A stretch of 64,000 nucleotides of DNA from Oenanthe sinensis (GCA_028671895.1 CM053800.1:18683886-18747885); one strand, 5' to 3'. Shown: positions 24,040 through 36,357, numbered from the stretch's first letter. The notes: generated from the letters alone by a model not told the origin. Made by a program: numbers and translations.

Positions 24040-24777
24040 TCATATGAATGTCATTTTCTTGTTAACAGTCTTAGTCCATTTATCATGCATAATTTCCTTT
24101 TTTTGGTTTTGATTCCTAGCTTGGTTAGTACTTCCTGAGCTAGATGCATTTCTAAGTGAAATGAAATGTTTTCTTCCTTTGATTGGACTAGTAGATTTAG
24201 GCCTAGCAGTTTCGTTGTTTTCATTTTGACTGATACAACATTTAACAAACTGTTTCCTTAACCTAAAACAAGTATTCATGTTGCATGATATACAATCAAA
24301 TTTTCCACAGAATTTTTGACTATCATGCATCAAGGACTTAACAAATCCACAAGCAAAATCAGTATTTTCAGCAACAGGTTTCTTGCACATATGAATAAGG
24401 TGATTTGTTGATCTACAGTTTTTACAAATATTCCTAGGAGCATTCTGAATAAGTGCATAATTGTTGTGTTTGTTAATGCCTACTTTACCATTTCTATTTG
24501 CCTTTTTCTTCTTAGCATGCATAGTGTCAATTTTTTGGACATTTTCTTTTCTTTCAAGTTTAACATGTGTGGAATTGGCCTTGACCATTGGTTCTTCTAT
24601 TTCAACACAAAGCACAGTGTTCTTAGTCTCTAGCTCATCCTCATCATTCAGCTGTTGTTTGATGAGCATGTTGACTTCATCAAACTCAGTAGTTGATTTA
24701 TTAAAAATTGGAGTTTTAACATTTTTTAAAATATGAGGATTACCAAGAACTTCAGTTTTCTTATCTTTTATTGGCAT
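24040..24777 (-). pseudogene. E1 linker region with second Cys/His motifs
   Basis: A 245-residue open frame between nucleocapsid and protease. It contains CKNCRSTNHLIHMC (C-x2-C-x4-H-x4-C, a second knuckle about residue 118) and a Cys-rich KFCGKFDCISCNMNTC block, within Lys/Asn-rich sequence. The same kind of linker appears in C1, so it is a family trait and not an artefact. The role is unknown; nucleic-acid binding is an inference. Confidence 0.72.
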
Positions 24778-24974
24778 AGACCTCTTTTTCTTGTGAGAAT
24801 CATAGTCAAACCCAACTCCAACCTTAGAATTTTCTTGATGTTTTTTATGAAACTCTTGAACTACTCCAAATGAGTTTTGGTAAGATTTTTTTTCAGTTCA
24901 TTCTTAGAGATTTGGTCCCTTAGAAATTTTTCAATCTATTCTAAGCAGGTAATCTTATTCTTCAAATACTTATT

Positions 24975-26368
24975 TTATTGTTTCATGGATTCCAAGTTGA
25001 CCAAGGATAATTCTAAGTGATAATTCTTAACAGATAGTTCATCATTAGCTTTTGACAATCTATTTATCTCCTCATAAGCAGCATTAATACTGGTATGTAT
25101 GTTAAACATCTCAACACTTAATTCTTCAACAGTTTTCTTATATTGAGAGTTTGACATGTCAATGGAGGTTATGATTATTACCTGACTTATTGAGGTTGAT
25201 GCTCCTTCATCTAATTTGACCATGAGTGTCAAGTTCCCATACTCCTCTTCCTCATCATCATAAGTGTCATCCCAACACTTTCCTTCAGCTATGTACGCTC
25301 TACCGGTATACTTTTTCAATAGGGCTTCATACTTGGCTTCCAATTCCAGGTAATCTTTGTCCCTCTTGGCTACTTTAGGCTTTCTACACTCAGTGGCAAA
25401 TTGTCCCAATTAATCATAGTTATAACACTTTATTTTTGACCTTTCAACTCATCCAGTTTTATAACCTCCTTTAAAATTACTCTTAGGGGTCTTGCCTTTG
25501 CTTGAGGAGCCAAAGTTTAGTTTTGGCTTGAAGATTTTGTTTTTCTTGAAACTTATGTTTCCAAACTTTTTAGCCATAAAAGCCATAGACTTGTTCCGTG
25601 CTTTCAAGATCCTTAATAGTGTAGAACTCATTTTCATTAGATTCACTCTTGACAGATTCTTTGTCCTCTTTATCTCTTTCACCAATTTCCTTAATCTTCA
25701 TTCTTTGGCTTGTACCACTTTTTCCATTTTTACTGGTTCTTTGACAATCAGGGAACTAGAAACATTTTCCATCTTGCCTCTGTTTCCAAGAATAGATTTC
25801 TTTTGAAAGAACTCTAGTTCATATGTCATCTATATTCCATACAGAGTTTCCAATCGGAGTTTTGTTAGATCATTTCCTTCTCTGATTGCAGAAATTTTAT
25901 GCTCTAAGTGCTCAAGAAGAGTCAATAAAAACTTCAAGTTCTTTTCTTTTGTTTCATAAACCTTTCCATGTAACTGTATTTCATTGATCAACTTGTTGAA
26001 CCTTTCAAAAACCTCAGTTATGCCTTCATTTGGTTTTGACATAAAGGCTTCATATTGTGAGACCAACAGTTGTCTTTGGTTTCCTCTCACTTCAACTATG
26101 CCTTCACATAGCAACACTATGGTTTCCCAAATGTGCTTGGCAATGGTTAAATTAACAACATTGTTATACATGACCATGTCCAAGGAGTCAGTCAGTATAA
26201 GCATTAGATTGTTGTCAAGAGAAACTTTTGTCTTTCTATGGTAGTGTACTGAGATGGATACATGTGGTTTGCTGTTTTGATGAACATCAGCATTTTCTTT
26301 TTCCAAAGAATGTAGTGTTTTCTGTCAAATGTAGGAATCTTGATACTGTTTATCTTTTGAGAACTCAT
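24975..26368 (-). pseudogene. E1 gag, broken
   Basis: Starts at the ATG at 26368 (MSSQKINSIKIPTFDRKHYI). After a frameshift the core runs 26306-25830 (HIWETIVLLCEGIVEVRG, LRLETLYGI), then 25685-25449. The nucleocapsid knuckle near 25405-25435 is ruined: a second Cys has become Tyr, a stop interrupts it, and His has become Gln. The downstream part (25409-24975, YLELEAKYEALLKKYTG, YGNLTLM) is the acidic, coiled-coil-like Gag tail seen in these copia elements. Confidence 0.85.
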
Positions 26369-26404
26369 TTTGATCTTTGTACTATTTGTATGTCAACAAC
26401 CTTT

Positions 26405-26416
26405 GCTTTGATACCA
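26405..26416 (-). other. E1 primer-binding site
   Basis: The minus strand reads TGGTATCAAAGC two bases inside the LTR end, one base from the usual TGGTATCAGAGC of plant copia elements primed by initiator methionine tRNA. Confidence 0.85.
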
Positions 26417-26418
26417 TT

Positions 26419-27673
26419 TGTTAGAAATGATTTAAACAGAAGCTAGACAAAGGGGGGGTGAATGTATAGTTTGATTCTTATTAAAAAAAATTCTGAACTG
26501 AATTAGTTGTAGTTTGCAATTCTATTTGTAACTTAGTTAATCATGTAGTGTACATATGAGAAATGCGGAAATGAAATAAAGACTCAATATTAACTTTCAA
26601 ACTAATATTGTATTAGAATGAATTTCTACAAATCTGAAATTCTATGTATGAATCTCAACTTCTTGTTCTTGAAGAAAACAAGGAGTGAATACAATGAAAA
26701 TATTCAACTTACTAATCTGTAAGGCAATGCTTTCTTCTATATAGACAACATGTCTCATTAACACATGATTTTATAGATTAGTTACTAAAACTAGAAACCG
26801 ACAACATAAACTTTACATTTTACACCATTCTATTTCTAGCTAAGTCTTTCACTAGACCGTCTGCTCCTTCTGCATTTAACTTTTCTGTCTTTGTCTTGTT
26901 CTTCTTTCAAGATTCTTGTAGACTTGTCTCTATCTTCACATATTTGACTAATCCTGATCATGTTAGAGCTTCAGAAACTTTTCTTATTCTTCTACAAATC
27001 TCCTGGAAAATAGTTTCTTGAATCAACTGAATACTCAATTGTTGTTGCTTCGAGAAGTCGTAAAATAGACTTCTCAATTAGCCTTTTAACCTGTTACTTC
27101 TGGAATGACTAGAATTCTCGATTGATCATGACCTGATTGCTTCTCGATTAAGCTAGACTTCTCGAATGGTCCATTACCATAGACTTCTCGATTGGTCCCA
27201 TTCCTCATACTTCTCGATTGCTTCAATAACTTACTTCTCCGATTTGCTTCACTGGACTTCTCGAATGCATATCATTTTTACACTACTCGATTGACTTCAA
27301 TTCCTTGACTTCTCGAATGGACACTTCTCGATCGAATACTGATCCAATGAGTGTTTTGAGACTTCTCTACCAGTTACACATTTCTGACTTCTCGATTGAG
27401 TGACTTCTCGAACAGTTATTTTCCTTAGAAGAATTCTCAGACTACATTCCTTATTCTTGAAGAAGTTTTCTTTGTCTTGATGCATGATCACACTTGAATC
27501 TTCTACCAGATTTTATTCTTTGACTTTAATTACAATTTGGAATTATAATTTGATCATACTTGTATCTTCAATAGTACATTAAAATAACTAAGTCACCAAC
27601 CTAATACAGAAGTTCTAAATGTGTTATAATAAGACAAGTAAATACATTACCGTAGGCTTGATTTAGTCCAACA
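26419..27673 (-). repeat. E1 5' LTR (1255 bp) with CTTCTCGA motif array
   Basis: The minus strand starts TGTTGGACTAAATCAAGCC and ends TTAAATCATTTCTAACA, after the usual ACCCCCCCTTTGTCTAGC block. Between about 27040 and 27425 the plus strand carries roughly 14 copies of CTTCTCGA(A/T)TG-like words at irregular spacing, which nothing else in the window shares. Confidence 0.85.
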
Positions 27674-28040
27674 GGATATAATTAATCATTCGGAAATATT
27701 TAAATTAAATATCAAAATGACATTATATTTTAATATAAATTTAACTTTGATAAGTCTAAAATATCATTAAAAAAAATTCTTATACTAATTTAATCTAATA
27801 GTGACCATTGTAACATTCTAATATCATACTATCCTTTAAAATAAAAAGTTTCAAAATTTTTTAGTCTTGGCAATATATTTTTTTAATAAAGAATATTAAT
27901 CATTAAACTAAAAATATTAAATAGAATGGTATTTTAAAATATTAATATTAGCTTATAAGCTAGTTAGTAAGTCAAACTTTAAATATTGATAATACCAAAA
28001 ATTGTCACTAAAAATAAGGGGAAATGAGCTAATTCATCAT
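27674..28040. other. AT-rich sequence between E1 and C2
   Basis: I see no gene, LTR end or tandem repeat here. It is the DNA into which E1 inserted, and it abuts the 3' LTR of C2. Confidence 0.6.
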
Positions 28041-28564
28041 TGTACTATATATTACCCAGTAAATATATTATTATAGAAGAGATGTTGAATACAATAGTAC
28101 CAAAAAATTGAAAATTAGAATACAAGTAAATAAAATAAATACTGTTTGTATTAACTCTGTTAAGATCAATACAAAACTCTCTCAAAAAAACTAGAGGTTC
28201 TTAAAAACTATTAGGTTATGAGAATGATAATATGTGAACAATACATCAATGTAAACCTAAACTGTATTTATATAGTACACAGCTACCTAGCTAAATAATG
28301 TAAAGATAATGATTAATAAATAAAAAGATATAATTTCCATCATTATTTTTGGAATAGATAGCTTCCACAAGGTAATTGATATTAACAGAAACACTTTCAT
28401 CTTTATCTTCAATCAAGTCCTGATCATTCGAAACAACATCTGCTAAACCTTGATCAGATTAAATTATGTCGATAGCTAAACTCTGACTTCGTATACTATG
28501 ATCAACTTGTCCTTAGAGTCTGATTGTAGTAAACTCTAACAGCATCATTTCTTCATATTCAACA
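28041..28564 (-). repeat. C2 3' LTR
   Basis: The minus strand starts TGTTGAATATGAAGAAATGATG and is homologous along its length to the LTR at 11070-11558. The 3' end is mutated, so the left edge (28041 or about 28050) is uncertain. Confidence 0.78.
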
Positions 28565-28577
28565 ATCTTCCCCAGTT
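28565..28577 (-). other. C2 polypurine tract
   Basis: The minus strand reads AACTGGGGAAGAT immediately before the LTR start, fixing the LTR as a 3' LTR and the element's direction. Confidence 0.8.
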
Positions 28578-28666
28578 TATACTTTATAGAGTAAAGAATA
28601 AATTCTAATGATGATATTAGAAACCAGTGGACAAATGCATTGAGTGTTTAACTATTTTATCTTGCT

Positions 28667-31600
28667 TCATATTTTCTGATAAGAAAAGTTTTCAGCTAGA
28701 AAATCATTAAGCAATTTATGTTCAGCTGCCTTCAACCATTCTGTCAGTTTCTCCTTTAAGTCCTTCATCCCATCATTTGAATCTTCTATTTTAAAGATTA
28801 CAGCCCTTAAGTTGTATATTAAAGTTCTGTCAATACTTTCATCCAGAGCAATACAACAAAACCTTTGACCATCAGGATTGAGCATTAGAGTTAGAGTTAC
28901 CAACAACATCTTCACTCTTGCATCTCATTTACTCATCTCCTTTTCAGTTCCATCTTCAAGCATATATCTTGGTCTGTATTGTCCATCAGAGTTTATCTTC
29001 AACATCATTTCCTTCTTTCTTATTCCCTTAATCATTCCTTCTATTGACTTCAACCACTTTGTGGTGCTTCATCTTTTCCATTCAATAAATAAAGAACATA
29101 CTCCAGTTCTTTAGAGGACTTGTGATCTAAATCTTCTTCAGCCAACTTCATTATTCTACCATCTTTAAGGAAATACAACAGCTTTTCCTTTGGCTGAGCA
29201 CCATCAAATAGGTCTTTAACCAAGTGAACACCAATTAGTTTGTCCAAATGATTTTGAGTCAGCACTTTTTCAGGTTTATCTTTCAGAGAGTAAGGATCAG
29301 TGAATACATTAGCTTCTCCCTTGTAGACTTTAGCATGTGAGTCACCAATTCCACCCTTGTTCTTTTTAAGTCTAGCATTGAGCTAGATCTTGTCGACAGA
29401 AGATCACCACTTCTTTTATACAATTCCTCTTCCTCTTCTTCATCATAAAAACTAGTTCCTCCTAGAAGAAAAATAAGATTTCTTGCTGAAGCTGAAGTCT
29501 TCTATTAAGATGAATTGTTCTTTACAATATCAGAGTCTGCATCCTTCCTTGACCTTGTCACAGGCCTAGATTGTTGTTTAGGTTTAAAAGATTCAGATGA
29601 TGTAATTTTCTTCTAACTTACTGTTTTCTTTAGAGGAGGAGCTTTTCTTTTCTTTGTTTGGACTTGAGCATTATTAGTACCAGCTTTCATCATTTTCACA
29701 TCCTTTTCTATGATCTCTATATCAACTTCTGGATGCTCTTCTTCAAACAACTTCTTTGTTAGTTCTCCATCTTTTCTAATCACTTCTTTTATTTCTTCAG
29801 GAATTCAATCTTCAAACAATTTCATTGCCATCTCCTTATCCTTGTTGATTTGACTTAGCTTTGACTCAGCGTTTGCCAGTCTCTGACTTAGAACCATCAA
29901 AGTTTGCTTGCCTTTGACTTTGTTAGTGCCTGTTGCAGTCAGAGTTTGTGCTTGAGTTTGAGCACTTCCACCAGCCTTATAACTCCCTTGACCTTTTGCA
30001 ACATTATTGGTACCACTTCCACCATCCTTATTTTCATCATCAACTTTAAGAATTAGACATGGCTTGCAAATTTCTTCCACTACCTTCTCCTCCTTTCTAG
30101 GATCATCATTCACAAACAAATGTGCTACCAGAGTGGAAAGAGTATCCTGAATAGATGAGATAACATTGCTGAGAGAATCCACCTTCTGTTCTAAGGTATC
30201 ATGCTTGCTGGACAGCTCTCTAAATCTTATGTACATTTTAGTAGCCAGAGATGTCTTCAGCAATTTCACAACACCATAAATATAAGTAAGTTCAGAATGG
30301 GCCTGTTTGACATAGTCATAAGCCGGATTCCAAGTCACCTTCTGCCTAGCTTTCAACCATTTGTCAACCCATACAGACTTTTTATAATCATAGTCTAGAA
30401 TATCATTGTCATGCATACCAACAGTCCTTCGAACCCCTTAAGCATCTAGAGAAGCATCAATTTCTGGTTAGAGTTGAGAAATAACAACATAATCCAAGTA
30501 ATCCATGTCCAACTTCTCTAAGGCTTGATGAGCAGTGGTAGGCCATTTCTTAGAACTGTATCTGATCTCATATAGAATAGAGAGATCAGTTGGAATTTCA
30601 TTAAGATCAATATCTGAGCCAGAGTCCTTAGAGTTTGCATGATTTAAATCACCACCACTACTACCACGAGGTGCACCAGAGTTTGGAAATGACTTGACAG
30701 TCTGAACTTCAGAGCCTGTCTCTATGATACTCTGAGCACCTGCACAGGAAAGGGAACAATATAAGATACTCTTTTCTTTTAAAGTAATCTCATTACTTCT
30801 CATATCACACATATCATGACTTTTAATAGTCAGAGTTTGCTCACTATAAGTAATTAACTTTGGTATCAGATCTACCTCTTCTTTTGCCAGAACAATAGTC
30901 TGCCTCTCATTTTTAATTCTATTTTTCTCAATTTTTACCTCAGACACACCAGAAAAGCTCAAATAACACAATCTTACAGAAATAAGAGGTGACTGAGAGG
31001 ACTTGGTTGTGGTCACATGAATAGGAGGTACCCTTTCAAGACTATCCATGGTCATCCCAGCAGTAAAAGTAAGAAATATAAATTATAAACTTATACTATC
31101 AAAGTATGTAAATTTTGAAGAAATGTCAGAGTTTATACCTTGAGAGTCCATTGGCTTTGCTGATATTGGTTGAACCAAGAGTACATCAGAGAGTTCCATA
31201 GGATTTGCATCATAGTTTAGCTCCTCAACATTTGTAACAGTGAGATCAGAGTTTGGATGCTCATCCTGGTCTTCTAAAACTTGGTTTGCAATCATATGAG
31301 AGATTTTTGTTTCTTATGGGACCTGAGTCTATTCAGTAGCTATTTTACCACTTTGAGGTGAAGGTTCTTGTGTGCTAGGCTCTGCCAATTTGTGGCCTTC
31401 GGTATTAGCAATAACAGGATATAGAATTAGAGTTTGAGTGCCTGCATCCAAACTTTGATTGGATGGTTCTTGTGTGGCTGGGGCCTTAACAACTTCTTTA
31501 ACCCTTTGAGTTGAAGGTTCTTGTGGACTGTATCCCTGATTAATGTTGGCTTCATCTGCTAGAAGAATGGTTTTATTGGACTTTTACCAACTGGTTCCTC

Positions 31601-32639
31601 AGTGCCTGGCCTATCAGTGACTGCTATCTCATTTTGAGAGATATGTGCTTGTGTGTCTTGGCTAAAAGAAACCTTGAGTTTCTTCTTCCTAGAAAATACC
31701 AAGGCATCAGACTTTCTTTTCTCCAAAGCAGCTTTAGCTTGTTTAGTTGCCTTTTCTTTAGCTACCTCCTCAGCAAGTTGTTGAACTCTTTCATAGGATA
31801 ATTCAAGTATCATTTCCTTTGGTGAGTTGGTAGGTGAATCATAGATTAGTACTGGTATGGAGGGCTGAGCTCGATCATCAATTAGATCACTGACATCTTT
31901 GACTCCATCACCCTCACCCATGCCAGTTCCTTTTGCATGCTGGCTTAATTAATTTCTAGTATCATCCACAATATCTTCAGCAGAAACACCAAATCCTTTA
32001 GGAGAAATCTTTATCTGATTTATATCCTCACTCATGTATGATTTCCTCATGGATACGAAACACTCTTCAACATCAGGATTTGCACCATCAAACTTTAAGG
32101 TGTTAGAGTTTAGAGTGGCATCAACTGGAGGAAAATATTATGAGATTTTACCTTGGATACGCCTCCTATTTTTCTTGACTAGATCTGATATAGGATTAAC
32201 ATGAAAGTACTTGCTTGAGGTAGGATGAATATCTTATGCATGTTTGACTTTTAACTTTGCATATAACACTTTGCCATCATCACTATTATCAGAGTCTGTA
32301 GGTTGATTAATTAGCCTTCTTCTAAGAGGAGACTTAACTGCGGATTTGCCTTTTCTTTTAACTCCTGAGCCCTGAGCTTGTGAGGTTTGTTTCATAACTG
32401 ATACCTTTTGAGAGATGTCAAAGGTTGGCAGGAATTGTGTATCAGTGTTTGGGAGTAGGCTTGGGATATAATCAGAATGTGAAGTTGGTAAACTCTGATT
32501 CATAGCCACAGAGAGAAAATTAGAGCCGTACATAGTAGGTAGAGCCTAATGTAGGAAATGTCTGACCTGTGCAGGATTAAACAATGCAGATAAGGATGCC
32601 CCTCTCTTGGCATCCTTTCTATCCAAATCAGCAAATAGC
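28667..32639 (-). pseudogene. C2 large post-pol ORF, broken
   Basis: The ORF precursor lies between pol and the polypurine tract of C2 and is now split. Main open pieces, in coding order: 32533-32234 (LPNTDTQFLPTFDI, basic KRKGKSAVKSPLRRRL), 31921-31559 (ELSYERVQQLAEEVAKEKAT, coiled-coil-like, then basic), 31295-31083, 31055-30468, 30416-29805 (WLKARQKVTWNPAYDYVK; heptad-like FRELSSKHDTLEQKVDSL; Gly/Thr/Gln-rich tail), 29265-29050 and 28915-28667. The segment just inside 32639 reads FADLDRKDAKRGASLSALFN. No retroviral enzyme motif, zinc knuckle or clear membrane segment is seen. I do not recognise a function. Similar long extra ORFs occur in some plant copia lineages, but an envelope role is not supported here. 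Confidence 0.62.
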
Positions 32640-34348
32640 TGAAAGTGTTTGACCTAAAACCAATCATGTATGATGAGTTAGGAAAAACTTTCTGCTACTC
32701 TTATTTAATTTCATTTGATAATAATAAAGTATTTATTTTTTATGTTACGGGCTTAATCTATTTGAAGTGTATTAAATAAGATGTTCCATAGTTTAGAGCA
32801 AAGCTTCTATAATTATAATGAGATTGTAATAATGAGATCTAGAACATAATAGCTTTAGACTTAAACAGTTTCTGATCATAGGATAACTAATTGGAAATTG
32901 GTAAATCCATAAAGATCAGTACATACTATGCTAGCTCTCTTAGGAGGATGTCTGTTCTCATAGACATTTGTATGGTGACACTATATCTAGTATGTAGGTG
33001 CTTATTAAGGAATAAGTTTACTGAACATGACTCGATAAGTAGAACAACTAATGGAGTTTACTCACGTGTCGATAGTTGTTTATTAAGTAAATAGTTGTAC
33101 AAGTATCCTTAGACTTGAGATCGTTAGAGTAATCTCGTACACAATGATCTATGCTTTGGTTTAGTCCTTAGTCTCTAGGACATTCATTAGGTCCATTCCG
33201 GGCATAGTGATTTGTGTATGGAGATAGTTAACGGATCAATAAAGGATCTGCCCCTTCCAGTAAAGGAAGTGAATATCCTATGTTATTCTTAGATATGCAA
33301 GTTCAGGAATCTCTGGCCAGAGTGAATGAAATTAGAAAGAGTTTCTAATTTGCATTAAAAGAAACTTTGCATTATGAATAAGAAATCATATGATTAAATT
33401 AGATAGGCTTGACACGAGTTCCATGCCTTGTATTTAATCGGAATATTGAAGGGTAGAAGCAATTAATTGTACGGTAACTAATTACTGACAGGTTCTAAGT
33501 ATTCTAAGCAATGATTTCGTATTATCTGGATAGTCGCGATATGTTGAGAAGCATCACTCACGATGTAGAATAAATATAATTAATCAGATTAATTATATTT
33601 AATGAATTAATAGAATTCATATAAATAATAAATAAAATGTTTATTATTATTTATTTCTACTACTGACTTAATATTGAACCTAAAGAGTCACACCATAAAA
33701 GAGATTGAATTATAGATGAAGGAATAATTAATAATAGTTAGTCATTATTTATTTATGAAATAAATAATTACTTAGCAAATTTTATAAATTAATTAAATGA
33801 GATTTAATTGATTATAAATTATTTAAGATAAGATCTTAATATTATTAATTAATTATTTAATTAAAGTAATTAAATATGAAGAGAGAATAATTTTCTAAAA
33901 GAGTTTAGAAAAATGAATTAATGATTAAAATAGTTTTAATTATTAACTAATTAATTAATAAGATTAATTAATTAAAAAGGGAATTAATAATAAGATATTT
34001 ATAGAAAATATCTCAGCTGAGATATTTACCTATAAATATAGGATTATAAACCCTAATAATCGAACCCTAATATTTGTGAGAAATATTTTAAAAGGGAGGC
34101 AACCCTAATTTCCTCTCTAGCCTCCTCCTTCATCTTTTAGTTTGATTCTTGGTGGATATCTTTAGAGCACTCCACACTTGAGGGGTGATTGCAAGGATTG
34201 AAGAACAAGATCTTCTCTAGCTGTTGCTGGAAAGCAATCGAGGTATTCTTCAATTTATAAAATAGTTTTGTATCTATATGTATGTATACATAGGAATATA
34301 TGCAAATAAATGTTATTCAATGCTTCCGCTGGTGCATAAATTCCTTCA
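32640..34348 (+). mobile_element. Solo LTR of family D, 1709 bp, TSD ATAGC
   Basis: Starts TGAAAGTGTTTGACCTAAAA and ends GCATAAATTCCTTCA, flanked by perfect ATAGC repeats (32635-32639 and 34349-34353). It is nearly identical to both D1 LTRs. It carries TATAAATATA at 34031-34040 and the 22-bp palindrome at 34006-34027. It lies antisense inside the C2 ORF. The absence of internal sequence plus an intact target duplication indicates loss by LTR-LTR recombination. Confidence 0.93.
34006..34040 (+). promoter_or_regulatory. Palindrome plus TATA box in the solo D LTR
   Basis: AAATATCTCAG is followed directly by its reverse complement (22-bp perfect palindrome, 34006-34027). Three bases later comes TATAAATATA. 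A third half-site AGATATTT sits at 33993-34000, so two alternative pairings exist. The same arrangement is at 40276-40310 and 47641-47675. Confidence 0.75.
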
Positions 34349-34353
34349 ATAGC

Positions 34354-34628
34354 CTTTTATTAATTTGAAAAATAGGCAATATAGTGTCATTTTCAAAATG
34401 AATATTTGACAATAAATTACAATAAACTTATCATCATTTATTTTCATAGCTATTTGCCTAATTATCAAACAAGTAAAATTAAAGTGTTTATTATGGGTCA
34501 AAGAATACTCAATTTGCTGAGAGAGAGTTGGAATGGCATCAAAATTGGGGCATTTAGCCGTGAAGGCTCTTGTGATGCAGTCAAAGAAGAAACTCCATTC
34601 ATTCCTTAAATATGGCCTTGTGAGACTG
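34354..34628 (-). pseudogene. Upstream fragment of the C2 post-pol ORF
   Basis: On the minus strand, directly continuing the C2 ORF once the solo D LTR is ignored: the open frame includes WSFFFDCITRAFTAKCPN and SLTHNKHFNFTCLIIRQIA, ending near LIKGY beside the target duplication. It is cut on its 5' side by the A1 LTR at 34629. The plus-strand frame 34406-34609 is a shadow of it. Confidence 0.6.
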
Positions 34629-36347
34629 TGTTAGGTCCTAAAGTATCATAGAAGGGGGGATTGAATAAGATACTCACAATAATTTAAATTCTTTTTAGAA
34701 TTTTTGGATGATCAAATTATTGCTTTAGAGTGGGTTTGGCTATTTGTAGTATTTATGAGGGTGACTTACTAATTTTTTTATTATGAATAAACATATAAGT
34801 TATAAAAAATTAGCAAGTAAATTGACGAGGCAAGGTTCGGGGAATATATCTTTCGTATATAAACTCAGAGGGGTGCTACACCCTGTTTTAAATGAACTGG
34901 TTTCCTAAGAATAAATTAGTTCTTCGCTACAACAAAGAACTATGACTAATTCCTATTGCAATGTTTGACTATGTGTTTGTACAAAAGGAAATCAATCTCA
35001 CAGAGAGTGTTTTATAATAGCCCTATATATTTGCAACATAATGAACTGGCTAGATTATAAAACTTCGGTGAAGAAGGTATGTGTATGACTTTGTATCTCT
35101 TCTTCTCTGGCTTCTGTTTCTCTCTCTGTATCTCTGTGTGTAGTTGTATTTTTTCCAACCCTTCAAAATGAGCAAGTCATTTTTTTATATAGTGTAGACT
35201 TTGCAAAGGAATGCTTGGATGCTATTTGTGACTCACCAGCTTGAATGTGATTTCTTCTTTACAAGCTTGGATGTGATTTTGGTTGAATGTGATTTCTTCC
35301 TTACAAGCTTGGATGTGATTTAGCTTCGATGTGATTTCTTCATTACAAGATTGGATGTGATTTCTTCATTACAAGCTTGGATATGATTTAACTTGGATGT
35401 GATTTCTACATTAGAAGCTTGGATGCGATTTCTACATTACAAGCTTGGATGTGATTTCTACATTACAAGCTTAGATGTGATTTATCTCACAACTTCTTGG
35501 ATGCAATTTTTCACTTGCAAATTTAGATGTGATTTGTCTCACAAGGCTCGGATGTGATTTAACACCGTCAAAATTCAATACTTGATTTAGCCTTTGACAT
35601 TGACTTTGACTTGGCTTACTATTTTTATTTATTTGTTTATCATAGCTTCCATTTGCAGCTAACTGATTTCTTGATGATGTAAAGACAATTCTTTCCTTGA
35701 TGTGCTGACACCTAGTGCACTGGTCTGGTACACAGACAACTAACACTGAATAAAATGTTCTTCACTTACAATTATTGTCAGTTAACATATCCACAAATGT
35801 TCTTTTGTTTTCAACACTGACCGTCAATAAACATATTACTTTCATTGGAATCTTTTCTGTTACTTAGACAACATCTTCATTACTACTATAATCTTGAATA
35901 CTTCATTCTCTGTTCTTCACTGATGTTTGAACATATAAAAGAAATTCTTTCAGTAAGTATAATTTCAAGACTGCGGCTGTCTTCTTTAACCTTTGTCTTT
36001 ACCCTCTCTTTAACTTTTCTAGATTTCTATGCTTTGAACACTATTTATCTTCAATCAATGCTAATACATTGAAATCTTCTAGTGGCACTTTTATACTGAA
36101 TCTTCAACACTTTTGAAACCTAGAAAGTCTTTACACATTATTTTTCACTGAGGCATGAACATATTAATGAACTTCTTTTAGTGACCTGTTGTAGATTTTA
36201 AAACTTCTTTTGGTGTCTTAATTCATTGTATTTGCTTTAACTTCATTTTTTCCTGATTTCTACATAGACGTAATATTATTTACCTGTCATGTTCTAGTGT
36301 TGAGTTATCACGACTTCTGTTCATAGAGCTTCACAATCTGACCAATA
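34629..36347 (-). repeat. A1 3' LTR with GGATGTGATTT tandem array
   Basis: The minus strand starts (T)ATTGGTCAGATTGTGAAGC and ends GATACTTTAGGACCTAACA; the plus-strand left end is TGTTAGGTCC. Between about 35238 and 35560 the plus strand carries some 14 units of 20-27 bp centred on CTTGGATGTGATTTCT, often preceded by ATTACAAG. The first LTR base pair is mutated from TG. Confidence 0.87.
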
Positions 36348-36357
36348 ATCTCCCCCT
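36348..36357 (-). other. A1 polypurine tract
   Basis: The minus strand reads AGGGGGAGA beside the LTR start, the standard copia plus-strand primer. It identifies 34629-36347 as the 3' LTR. Confidence 0.85.

Larger units (their letters stand above)
22228..27673 (-). mobile_element. E1: Ty1/copia element, minus strand, 3'-truncated
   Basis: Read right to left: 5' LTR (27673-26419), primer-binding site, gag, linker, protease, integrase. It ends before reverse transcriptase at 22228, where element B1 joins. GGATA at 27674-27678 is the expected flank at the 5' side; the partner flank is lost with the 3' end. Confidence 0.87.
28041..34628 (-). mobile_element. C2: 3' part of a family C copia element, minus strand
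   Basis: Read right to left: a long extra ORF (34628-34354, then 32639 to 28667), polypurine tract, 3' LTR. It is interrupted by the solo D LTR (32640-34348). Gag-pol is missing; the sequence is cut at 34628 by the left end of A1. Confidence 0.8.

Noticed and set aside
32891..33094. 67-residue frame repeated almost identically at 46624-46827
   Set aside because: Both lie at the same position of family D LTRs. No LTR of this type is expected to code there, and no initiation context or homologue is recognisable.
28667..34628. Reading the C2 extra ORF as a retroviral-type envelope gene
   Set aside because: No signal peptide, transmembrane anchor or fusion-type segment is visible in the fragments.
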